DNA from: an uncultured bacterium | Lineage (GTDB): Bacteria; Acidobacteriota; UBA890 | Reading direction: 5' to 3' | NCBI GenBank assembly: GCA_937922775.1 | Contig: CALAKE010000552.1 | Span: forward strand, 1-8,265 | DNA: 8,265 bases | In this document: piece after piece, positions 1 to 6,267 of the stretch | How positions within the stretch are numbered: the first letter of the stretch is position 1 | Layout of the letters: each line of letters starts with the position of its first letter | The notes under the pieces: model-generated | What the model saw: only the letters and a program-made list of their open reading frames with translations | Told to the model about the DNA's origin: nothing | Databases searched by the model: none | Translations under genes and position numbers: made by a program

Positions 1-1
1 G

Positions 2-1648
2 GATACGAATCGCTTGCAGTATCGGCTCATCCGCACCTTGCTCGCCGAGGATCACGAGCTCATGGTGGTTGGCGATGAAGATCAGTCGATCTACCGCTGG
101 CGTGGCGCCGACCTGAATAATGTCCTCGACTTTCAAAGCGACTTCCCGGGAGCCACTCTCATTCGCCTCGAGCAGAATTATCGCTCTACGCAACCAATCC
201 TCTCTGCGGCTGGATCTCTCGTGGCCCACAACCGGCAACGTCTCGGGAAGAACCTGTGGTCCGAGAAGAAGAAGGGAGAGCTCCCGACGTTCGTGCAGTG
301 CGCGAGTGACCGCCAGGAGGCGGAGTGGGTGGCAGACAAGCTCAGCGGATCAGCTGACCTTTCCGAGAGCGCCATCCTCTACCGTACCAACGCACAGTCG
401 CGCCTGTTTGAAGAAGTCCTGTTGGCCGCCCGAATTCCGCACCGCGTTGTTGGGGGGCCGCGTTTCTTCGCTCGACGCGAGGTGCGCGACCTGCTCGCCT
501 ATCTAGTTCTCCTGGTGCGCGACGATGATGTCGCGCTACGCCGCGCCGTTTCCGCTCCCAACCGCGGCGTCGGAAATGCCACGCTGCAGGCATTGGCGTC
601 CGCGGCTCCCGAGGCCACGGCAGCGGCGACCCTCCGGCGGCTCGCCGCTACGGCACAACCCGAACAGGCCCTGCGGCAGGTGGGTTGCCCTGCGGCAGCC
701 ATACGCCCCCTCCTGGAGCTTCATCTCCTACTGGAGGACTTGCGGCGACTGTCCCGGACAGCCGCTTTGCCGGAGTTGCTGCGAGCCACATTGGAGCGCA
801 GCGGGTATCGCCGCAATCTCGCAGACGAGCCCGACGCCGAAGATCGTCTCGCCAACCTGGAAGAGCTCATCTCGGCGGCCGCCGACGTAGCTGTGGGCGA
901 TGACGATCAAACACCGCCCGACACGGACGCGCAGCCGCCTATGGCGTTTTCTCCGGGGGCCTCACGCGCGCTCTCGGCGTTTCTCGACCATATTGCTCTG
1001 CTCTCTGATACCGACAGTAGCCGCGGCAGTGACGAAGGCGTGCGCCTGATGACCGTCCATGCTGCGAAGGGCCTCGAGTTCGATCAGGTCTTCTTGGTCG
1101 GCATCGAGGAAGATCTTTTTCCACACGCAACGGCTGTCGGCGAGGGTCAGGTCGAGGAGGAGAGGCGCCTATGCTACGTCGGCATGACTCGCGCGCGACG
1201 CACTTTGTTCCTCAGTGCGGCGCGCAGTCGCCGCGTGCATGGGCGCGAACGCTGGCAGGAACCTTCTCGCTTCATACGCGAGATCGACCCTCGCTTCATC
1301 ATCATTCGCGACCCCCCGGTTGCGGCCTGCGGTACCACCTTGGACCAGACACGCTCTCGCCGCAGTCCTCGCGTGGCGGCGCGGCAGCAGGGATCGGCAT
1401 GGGGAGGCCCGGGGCGGCAATCCCGACGCGCGGTCCCCTCCGGACCGACCCTACAACCAGGCGAGGCGAGAGCAGCCACGGACGAAGACTTGCGGGTGGG
1501 GGTGCGCGTTCGGCACGCGAAGTTCGGCAACGGCAAGATTTCTTCGCGTACGGGGTCGGGAGATAGGCTAAAGCTCGTTATTCGTTTCAACCGAGCCGGC
1601 ACGAAGACCCTCTTGGCACGCTATGCCAAGCTCCAGGTTGTCGGCTGA
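2..1648 (+). CDS. pcrA: UvrD/PcrA-type ATP-dependent DNA helicase, C-terminal 548 residues (5' truncated)
   Basis: This is a superfamily 1A 3'-5' DNA helicase of the UvrD/PcrA/Rep family, which unwinds DNA in excision and mismatch repair and clears replication blocks. The reading frame is open to the left edge and the first visible residues, DTN, are the end of motif II (DExQDTN), so about 220 residues including Walker A are outside the window. Visible in order: motif III (VVGDEDQSIYRWRGA, 65-109), motif IV (LEQNYRST, 167-190), the ILYRTNAQSR segment, a 2B-domain stretch containing P-NRGVG, motif V (TVHAAKGLEF, about 1040-1100) and motif VI (EEERRLCYVGMTRAR, from 1154). All the motifs that should be present look intact. 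A basic, low-complexity linker leads to a C-terminal Tudor-like module (about residues 499-548, GVRVRHAKFGNGKI), the domain that in PcrA/UvrD contacts RNA polymerase. That module favours PcrA/UvrD over Rep. Expected full length is about 770 residues. The choice between pcrA and uvrD as a name is conventional. Confidence 0.95.
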   Translation, partial: DTNRLQYRLIRTLLAEDHELMVVGDEDQSIYRWRGADLNNVLDFQSDFPGATLIRLEQNYRSTQPILSAAGSLVAHNRQRLGKNLWSEKKKGELPTFVQCASDRQEAEWVADKLSGSADLSESAILYRTNAQSRLFEEVLLAARIPHRVVGGPRFFARREVRDLLAYLVLLVRDDDVALRRAVSAPNRGVGNATLQALASAAPEATAAATLRRLAATAQPEQALRQVGCPAAAIRPLLELHLLLEDLRRLSRTAALPELLRATLERSGYRRNLADEPDAEDRLANLEELISAAADVAVGDDDQTPPDTDAQPPMAFSPGASRALSAFLDHIALLSDTDSSRGSDEGVRLMTVHAAKGLEFDQVFLVGIEEDLFPHATAVGEGQVEEERRLCYVGMTRARRTLFLSAARSRRVHGRERWQEPSRFIREIDPRFIIIRDPPVAACGTTLDQTRSRRSPRVAARQQGSAWGGPGRQSRRAVPSGPTLQPGEARAATDEDLRVGVRVRHAKFGNGKISSRTGSGDRLKLVIRFNRAGTKTLLARYAKLQVVG

Positions 1649-1653
1649 GCGGC

Positions 1654-1687
1654 ATTTCCCATATTGGAAATCCCCAGACATGGGATT
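1654..1687. promoter_or_regulatory. 18-bp palindrome overlapping a second inverted repeat upstream of ktrB
   Basis: Positions 1654-1671 read ATTTCCCATATTGGAAAT, a dyad with 8 of 9 base pairs symmetric; only 1660/1665 mismatch. Immediately overlapping it, AATCCC (1669-1674) and GGGATT (1682-1687) form a perfect 6-bp inverted repeat around a 7-base loop. The two share 1669-1671, so as RNA hairpins they would exclude each other. No T-run follows either, so an intrinsic terminator for pcrA is unlikely. The longer dyad has the size and symmetry of an operator for a dimeric regulator and overlaps the candidate -35 element. Its function is inferred; no known binding consensus was recognised. Confidence 0.35.
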
Positions 1688-1692
1688 AGAGT
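1664..1692 (+). promoter_or_regulatory. possible sigma-70-like promoter for the ktrBA operon
   Basis: TTGGAA (1664-1669) and TAGAGT (1687-1692) are separated by 17 bases. Each matches four of six positions of the sigma-70 -35 (TTGACA) and -10 (TATAAT) consensus. It lies in the gap between pcrA and ktrB, the only place where a dedicated ktrBA promoter would be expected. The implied start near 1699 would leave almost no leader before the AGGAGG at 1701. The match is weak, and read-through from pcrA is an alternative. Confidence 0.25.
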
Positions 1693-1700
1693 GTTTCATG

Positions 1701-1726
1701 AGGAGGCTGTGGTGCAACGTACCTGA
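1701..1726 (+). promoter_or_regulatory. strong ribosome binding site with four-codon mini-ORF upstream of ktrB
   Basis: A perfect AGGAGG (1701-1706) stands five bases before GTG at 1712. That GTG opens a frame of only four codons, encoding (M)QRT, which ends at TGA 1724-1726. The stop overlaps GAAGGGGA (1725-1732), the likely Shine-Dalgarno sequence of ktrB itself, and the ktrB GTG follows 11 bases later. The arrangement would suit termination and reinitiation, or a decoy start limiting KtrB synthesis. It could also be a non-functional relic of a small duplication. Seen: the motifs and frames. Inferred: any regulatory role. Confidence 0.35.
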
Positions 1727-1750
1727 AGGGGATCTCGGTGCAGCGTACCT
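1711..1750 (+). repeat. near-perfect 14-base direct repeat spanning the ktrB start codon
   Basis: GGTGCAACGTACCT (1711-1724) recurs as GGTGCAGCGTACCT (1737-1750), with 13 of 14 bases identical at a 26-base offset. Both copies contain a GTG start followed by codons for Q-R-T. Because 26 is not a multiple of three, the two starts are in different frames; only the second opens ktrB. It is best explained as a small local duplication of the translation start. Confidence 0.7.
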
Positions 1751-3144
1751 ACTTGTGGGGCAACTGGTCTCCGCCGCGGCTCATCGTCGCGACGTACGCT
1801 GTAGTTATCGCTGTCGGTACCTGCCTCTTGCTCCTGCCCTGGGCTAGCGCCGGGGAGTCTCTCTCCTTCCTGGATGCCCTTTTTACATCGACTTCCGCCA
1901 CCTGTGTCACCGGCCTCGCCGTGGTTGATACCGGCGTGGACCTTTCGACCACCGGCCAGCTCATTGTGCTCGCGCTAATTCAGATTGGTGGCCTCGGCGT
2001 CATGACCTTCTCCACTCTCGCCCTCGTCCTCATGGGCAAACGCCTGCGTCTACACGATCGCGTCGTGGTGTCGACGGTTATCTATCGCGAAGGAGCATCC
2101 GATCTCGGCGCGGTGGTGCGGGCAATCGTCCTCGGGACGCTCGCATTCGAGGTGCTGGGTGCCGTAGTTCTTGCATGGAGATGGCCGGCGGCTTCCTTCT
2201 CAGGGTCTTTGTTCGCCGGGATCTTTCACTCTATTTCGGCCTTCTGCAACGCCGGCTTCGGGCTCTTCTCCAACAGCTTGGAGGGCTTTCGCGGGGACAT
2301 CGTCGTGAATGTCACCATCATGGTTCTGGTCATCGTCGGCGGGCTCGGCTTCCCCGTGGTCCTCGAGCTCACCGAGTACGTGAGGCCGAGGGCGAAGCGA
2401 CAACGCCGGCTGGTGAGCCTGCATACCAAGGTGGTGCTCAGCGTTACCGCCTTGCTGATCCTGGTGGGAAGTGTCGCGATCTTCGCCTTGGAGTACCGGC
2501 ACGCCTTGGCTGACTTGACGCTCTCGGAGAGCATCACGGCGTCCGTCTTTCAGGCAATCACGCCGCGCACGGCAGGCTTCAGTACTCTTCCGACGGGTGG
2601 CTTGCTCTCTTCAACTCTGTTCATCATGGTCATGCTCATGTTCGTCGGCGGATCGCCCGGCTCGACGGCTGGCGGCATCAAGACAACAACCTTGGGCATG
2701 ATGCTCGGCTATTTCTATAGCCGGTTGCATGGTGACGAGAGCGTGAACGTTTTTCGTCGTACCGTACCCGCCATTGATCTCCGGAGGGCAGTCATGGTTG
2801 CGGGTACGGCGCTCCTCGTACTTTTCTTTGGTCTCTTGGCTTTGTTGCTGGCAGAAGGCGCGGTGCCGCCGGAGGAGATCGAGACAGGACTGGGGACAGC
2901 AGAATCTCGCTTTGCGCCGCAGGGCACATTGTTCCTCGAGTTGTTATTCGAGAGCACCTCGGCACTCGGTACGGTTGGCCTTACTACCGGGGTGACGAGT
3001 TCTCTGTCGACGGCAGGTCGTCTCATCATCATGGTTCTCATGTTTGTCGGGCGCACGGGCCCACTGACACTGGTGGTGGCACTTGGAGAGCGACGGGCTC
3101 GGGCATTCTACAGCTATCCCGAGGATCACGTTTTGGTGGGTTAG
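1738..3144 (+). CDS. ktrB: KtrB/TrkH-family potassium uptake channel subunit
   Basis: This is the integral membrane, ion-conducting subunit of a Ktr/Trk potassium uptake system in the cytoplasmic membrane. The 468-residue protein is strongly hydrophobic and shows the four repeated membrane-pore-membrane units of the family. Pore loops, each with the selectivity-filter glycine, are at about residues 52-64 (TSATCVTGLAVVD), 165-174 (SISAFCNAGF), 275-283 (TPRTAGFST) and 407-418 (STSALGTVGLTTG). The gating segment GGSPGSTAGGIKTTT lies at 304-318. The C-terminus, ending YPEDHVLVG, resembles KtrB proteins. The frame is closed upstream by TGA at 1699-1701, and GTG 1738 with GAAGGGGA at 1725-1732 is the only good start. 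It places the family's SPPRL...LLLLPWA first helix correctly near the N-terminus. ktrA follows after 10 bases, so the two are almost certainly co-transcribed and form one complex. I chose KtrB over TrkH because the adjacent partner has a single RCK unit. Confidence 0.93.
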   Translation: MQRTYLWGNWSPPRLIVATYAVVIAVGTCLLLLPWASAGESLSFLDALFTSTSATCVTGLAVVDTGVDLSTTGQLIVLALIQIGGLGVMTFSTLALVLMGKRLRLHDRVVVSTVIYREGASDLGAVVRAIVLGTLAFEVLGAVVLAWRWPAASFSGSLFAGIFHSISAFCNAGFGLFSNSLEGFRGDIVVNVTIMVLVIVGGLGFPVVLELTEYVRPRAKRQRRLVSLHTKVVLSVTALLILVGSVAIFALEYRHALADLTLSESITASVFQAITPRTAGFSTLPTGGLLSSTLFIMVMLMFVGGSPGSTAGGIKTTTLGMMLGYFYSRLHGDESVNVFRRTVPAIDLRRAVMVAGTALLVLFFGLLALLLAEGAVPPEEIETGLGTAESRFAPQGTLFLELLFESTSALGTVGLTTGVTSSLSTAGRLIIMVLMFVGRTGPLTLVVALGERRARAFYSYPEDHVLVG

Positions 3145-3154
3145 AGAGGGCACC

Positions 3155-3814
3155 ATGGCACATTTCGCAGTCATCGGATTGGGTAATTTCGGCGGAACCC
3201 TGGCTCTCGAGTTGGTCAACCTCGGCCACGAGGTGGTCGCGGTTGAGGCCAATCCTGAAAAAGCCCAGATCTTCCGTGACCGCCTGCCGCAGGTAGTGGT
3301 GGCCAACGGCACGGATCGTCACACTCTTGAGGTCATCGGGCTGAATGATGTCGATTGTGCGATTATCAGCCTCGGCCGCGCGCTGGAAGCGGCGGTCCTC
3401 GTGGCGTTGCATTGTGTCGAGCTGCGGGTACCGAAGATATACGCCAAGGTTGTTTCCAGCACACACGGGCGCATACTCAAACGATTGGGGGTTACCCGAG
3501 TGATCTTCCCTGAGCGAGAGGTCGCGAGGCGTCTCGCACATAGGATCACCAATCCCAACCTCATCGACTATTTGCCGATTACCCAGGGTTACTCGGTCGA
3601 GCAGATCGCGGCGCCGCTGTCGATGTTCGGGAGGACACTCGAGCAAGTCGAGCTTCCCCGCCGCTTCGGCGTCCACGTCATCGCTATACGAGAGTCAGCA
3701 GATCCCGACAGCCCCCTTCAGATACCGACGGGGGGCACGATCATCAGTGAGGGCGATCAACTCGTGCTGCTGGCACGCAACGAGGCGCTCGCTCGTTTCG
3801 AGACTGTTGAGTAG
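3155..3814 (+). CDS. ktrA: KtrA-type RCK regulatory subunit of the potassium uptake system
   Basis: This cytoplasmic, nucleotide-binding gating subunit assembles as a ring under the KtrB channel and couples potassium flux to ATP/ADP (known for the family). The 219-residue protein has an RCK_N Rossmann domain starting at residue 4 (FAVIGLGNFGG; glycines 8, 10 and 13). An acidic residue, E31, ends the second strand and suits ribose binding. A TrkA_C-type domain runs from about residue 137 to the end (IAIRE...GTIISEGDQLVLLARNE). E120 in the IFPE segment corresponds to the metal-coordinating Glu125 of B. subtilis KtrA. The length matches single-RCK KtrA (about 220) and not the tandem-RCK TrkA (about 458). 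ATG 3155 is preceded by GAGAGGG and yields the standard N-terminus; an upstream in-frame start at 3083 would lie inside ktrB. One oddity is N11, where B. subtilis KtrA has Arg16. The stop lies 4 bases from the convergent gyrA stop. Confidence 0.93.
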   Translation: MAHFAVIGLGNFGGTLALELVNLGHEVVAVEANPEKAQIFRDRLPQVVVANGTDRHTLEVIGLNDVDCAIISLGRALEAAVLVALHCVELRVPKIYAKVVSSTHGRILKRLGVTRVIFPEREVARRLAHRITNPNLIDYLPITQGYSVEQIAAPLSMFGRTLEQVELPRRFGVHVIAIRESADPDSPLQIPTGGTIISEGDQLVLLARNEALARFETVE

Positions 3815-3818
3815 GAAA

Positions 3819-6254
3819 CTAACTGCCGTCCGCCAGGCGCGCCACGGCGACGACCTTGTCGCCTTCGCCCAGGTCGATGATTGTCACGCCTTGCGTGTTT
3901 CGGTTCTGCACCTTGATGCCTTTGGTGCTTGTCCTGATCAGCTTCCCGTTTGAGGTAATGATCATAACTTCGTCTTCAGCATCGACCAGCTTCTGGCCGA
4001 CAACGGAACCGTTACGTTGGCTTGTCTTGATGTCGATAAGGCCCATCCCGCCGCGGTTCTGTGGACGATAGTTCCCCACATCGGTGCGCTTGCCAAAACC
4101 GTTTTCGGTAACCGTGAGGATCGCGCCGGCTTCCTTGAGCGTCTCCATGCCGATCACCAGGTCTCCCGACCCCAGCTTGATTCCTCTCACACCCATGGTG
4201 TTGCGGCCCATGGGACGGCACTGTGCTTCGGGAAAACGAATCGACTTCCCCTGATGCGTGCCAAGGAAGACGTCCTGGCTGCCGTCCGTGAGCTTGGCCG
4301 AGAGAAGGCGGTCGCCTTCCTGCACTTTGATGGCGATGATGCCGGTAATGCGCGGGTTGGCAAAGTCGCTCAGGGGCGTCTTCTTGACCATTCCCTGCTC
4401 GGTCGAAAAGACAATGAAGCGCTCATCATCGAATTCATCAACCGGCAGGATGGCGCGGACCTTCTCGTCCCGCTCGATGCGCGAGAGCATGTTGGCTATG
4501 GCCTTACCGCGGCTTGCTGGCCCTGCCTGTGGCATCTCGTAGACCTTCAACCAGTACCCCATCCCGCGATCCGTGAATACCATGATGTAGGCATGTGTTG
4601 AGGCAGTAAAGAGATGTTCAACGAAGTCGCCTTCCTTCGTCACGGCGCCGAGCCGGCCCTTGCCGCCACGGCGTTGCTGCCGGTACAGGGTCAGCGGCGT
4701 TCGCTTGACGTAACCGGCATGGCTGCACGTGATGACCATCTCCTCTTCAGCGATCAGGTCCTCGACAGTGAAGTCCTGGGCGTCATAAACGATCTCTGTG
4801 CGCCGCTCGTCGGCGAACTTGTCGCGAATGCCTGTCAGTTCCTCAACAATCAGCGTGCGCAGCTTCTGGTCGGAGGCCAGAATGCTCTCGAGTTCGCCGA
4901 TCAGTTCGAGGACCGCTTCTAGTTCCTCGAGGATCTTCTCTCGCTCCAGGCCCGTGAGCCGATGCAAGCGCATGTCGAGCACGGCTTGTGCTTGGATCTC
5001 GCTCATCTTGAAGCGCTTGACCATCTGCGCTTTTGCGGTTGCCGCATCCTTGGAGCTACGGATCAACTTGATCACCGCGTCAAGGTTGTCGAGTGCAATC
5101 TTGAGCCCTTTGAGAATATGTGCCCGTGCCTCCGCCTTCCTGAGCTCGAAGAGGGTTCTCCGGGTTACCACCTCGCGCCGGTGGTCGACGAACGACGACA
5201 ACATGCCCTTGAGGTCGAAGACTTGCGGCACGCTGTCCTTGATCGCGAGCATGATGATGCCGAGAGATGTCTCCATCTGGCTGCTCTTGTAAAGATTGTT
5301 GAGCAGGACCTCTGGTTCCTCTCCGCGCTTGAGCTCAATGACGACGCGCACGCCTTCTCTGCTGCTTTCGTCGCGAATGTCGTTGATCCCCTCGAGCTTC
5401 TTGTCCTTCACTTGCTGGGCAATCTGCTCGATGAGCTTGGCTTTGTTTACCTGATAGGGAACTTCCGTGATCACGATGCGGTCGCCGCGGCGCTTCGTGC
5501 GCTCAATATCGGCGCGGGCGCGGATACGGATGATGCCGCGGCCGGTCTTGTAGGCGTCGACAATTCCCTTTGCCCCGTAGATAATCCCGCCCGTCGGAAA
5601 ATCGGGCCCGGTGACTATTTCGTGCAGGTCTTCTACTGAGACGTCCGGCTCGTTGATCACCCGGATGCAGGCATCGACGACCTCTCCGAGATTGTGCGGC
5701 GGAATGTTAGTTGCCATTCCAACAGCGATGCCGCTCGATCCATTGACCAAGAGGTTGGGGAATTTGGCGGGGAGAACAGTCGGTTCCTCGAGAGAACCGT
5801 CGTAGTTCTCGACGAAGTCGACTGTCTCTTTGTCCAGGTCGGCGAGGAGCTCTCCAGCCAGCCGTGTCATGCGCACTTCGGTGTATCGCATTGCCGCAGC
5901 GGGGTCGCCATCAAGGGAGCCGAAGTTTCCTTGGCCGTCGACGAGAACCTGGCGTAGAGAGAAATCTTGCGCCATTCGCACGATGGTGTCGTAGACCGAT
6001 TGGTCGCCGTGCGGGTGATATTTACCAATTACGTCACCGACGACGCGGGCGCTTTTCTTATAGGCCTGGTTGAAGTAGTTGCCCAGGTCGTGCATCGCGT
6101 AGAGCGTTCTGCGGTGCACTGGCTTCAGGCCATCGCGGACATCGGGCAGGGCGCGCCCGATGATGACGCTCATCGCGTAGTCGAGGTATGACTTCTTTAC
6201 CTCTTCCTCGATGGAGATGGGTACTTTGTGCTCGATTCCGTCGATCTTCGCCAC
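3819..6254 (-). CDS. gyrA: DNA gyrase subunit A
   Basis: GyrA is the DNA breakage-reunion and wrapping subunit of DNA gyrase (A2B2), which introduces negative supercoils using ATP hydrolysed by GyrB. The 811-residue product is full length. The winged-helix domain has the quinolone-binding region (HPHGDQSVYD, residues 80-89) and the catalytic tyrosine Y124 in AAAMRYTEVR (codon at 5883-5885). The tower and coiled-coil follow to about residue 490. The C-terminal beta-pinwheel begins near 500 and carries a canonical GyrA box, QRRGGKG (527-533, bases 4656-4676), which identifies GyrA rather than ParC. Weaker box-like turns recur in the later blades, for example QNRGGMG at 732-738. Residue 85 is Gln where E. 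coli has Ser83; D89 (E. coli Asp87) is retained. There is no acidic tail after the pinwheel. The start is GTG at 6254-6252, 13 bases after the gyrB stop, with only a weak Shine-Dalgarno-like AAGG overlapping that stop. This suggests translational coupling within a gyrBA operon. Confidence 0.98.
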   Translation of the reverse strand: MAKIDGIEHKVPISIEEEVKKSYLDYAMSVIIGRALPDVRDGLKPVHRRTLYAMHDLGNYFNQAYKKSARVVGDVIGKYHPHGDQSVYDTIVRMAQDFSLRQVLVDGQGNFGSLDGDPAAAMRYTEVRMTRLAGELLADLDKETVDFVENYDGSLEEPTVLPAKFPNLLVNGSSGIAVGMATNIPPHNLGEVVDACIRVINEPDVSVEDLHEIVTGPDFPTGGIIYGAKGIVDAYKTGRGIIRIRARADIERTKRRGDRIVITEVPYQVNKAKLIEQIAQQVKDKKLEGINDIRDESSREGVRVVIELKRGEEPEVLLNNLYKSSQMETSLGIIMLAIKDSVPQVFDLKGMLSSFVDHRREVVTRRTLFELRKAEARAHILKGLKIALDNLDAVIKLIRSSKDAATAKAQMVKRFKMSEIQAQAVLDMRLHRLTGLEREKILEELEAVLELIGELESILASDQKLRTLIVEELTGIRDKFADERRTEIVYDAQDFTVEDLIAEEEMVITCSHAGYVKRTPLTLYRQQRRGGKGRLGAVTKEGDFVEHLFTASTHAYIMVFTDRGMGYWLKVYEMPQAGPASRGKAIANMLSRIERDEKVRAILPVDEFDDERFIVFSTEQGMVKKTPLSDFANPRITGIIAIKVQEGDRLLSAKLTDGSQDVFLGTHQGKSIRFPEAQCRPMGRNTMGVRGIKLGSGDLVIGMETLKEAGAILTVTENGFGKRTDVGNYRPQNRGGMGLIDIKTSQRNGSVVGQKLVDAEDEVMIITSNGKLIRTSTKGIKVQNRNTQGVTIIDLGEGDKVVAVARLADGS

Positions 6255-6267
6255 GGTTCAGGTCGCC

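Noticed and set aside
1654..1687. Intrinsic terminator after pcrA
   Set aside because: The stems are only six pairs with modest GC content, and no T-run follows either one.
1623..1847. 74-codon open frame over the pcrA end and ktrB start
   Set aside because: It lies mostly inside pcrA and ktrB in another frame, shows no family resemblance and is best explained by chance.
3083..3154. In-frame extension of ktrA to an upstream start at 3083
   Set aside because: It would overlap the conserved C-terminus of ktrB. ATG 3155 has a good ribosome binding site and gives the family-standard N-terminus just before the Rossmann motif.
3038..3676. 212-codon minus-strand open frame opposite ktrB/ktrA
   Set aside because: It is antisense to two well-supported genes and shows no domain or regulatory support.
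3825..3848. GCCGT...ACGGC inverted repeat at the gyrA 3' end as a terminator
   Set aside because: The stem is five pairs with a 14-base loop, lies inside coding sequence and has no T-run on either strand.
4962..5639. Long plus-strand open frames antisense to gyrA (4017-4601, 4962-5639)
   Set aside because: These are shadows of a full-length, strongly conserved gyrA. Long antisense frames are common opposite GC-rich genes, and the products resemble nothing known.
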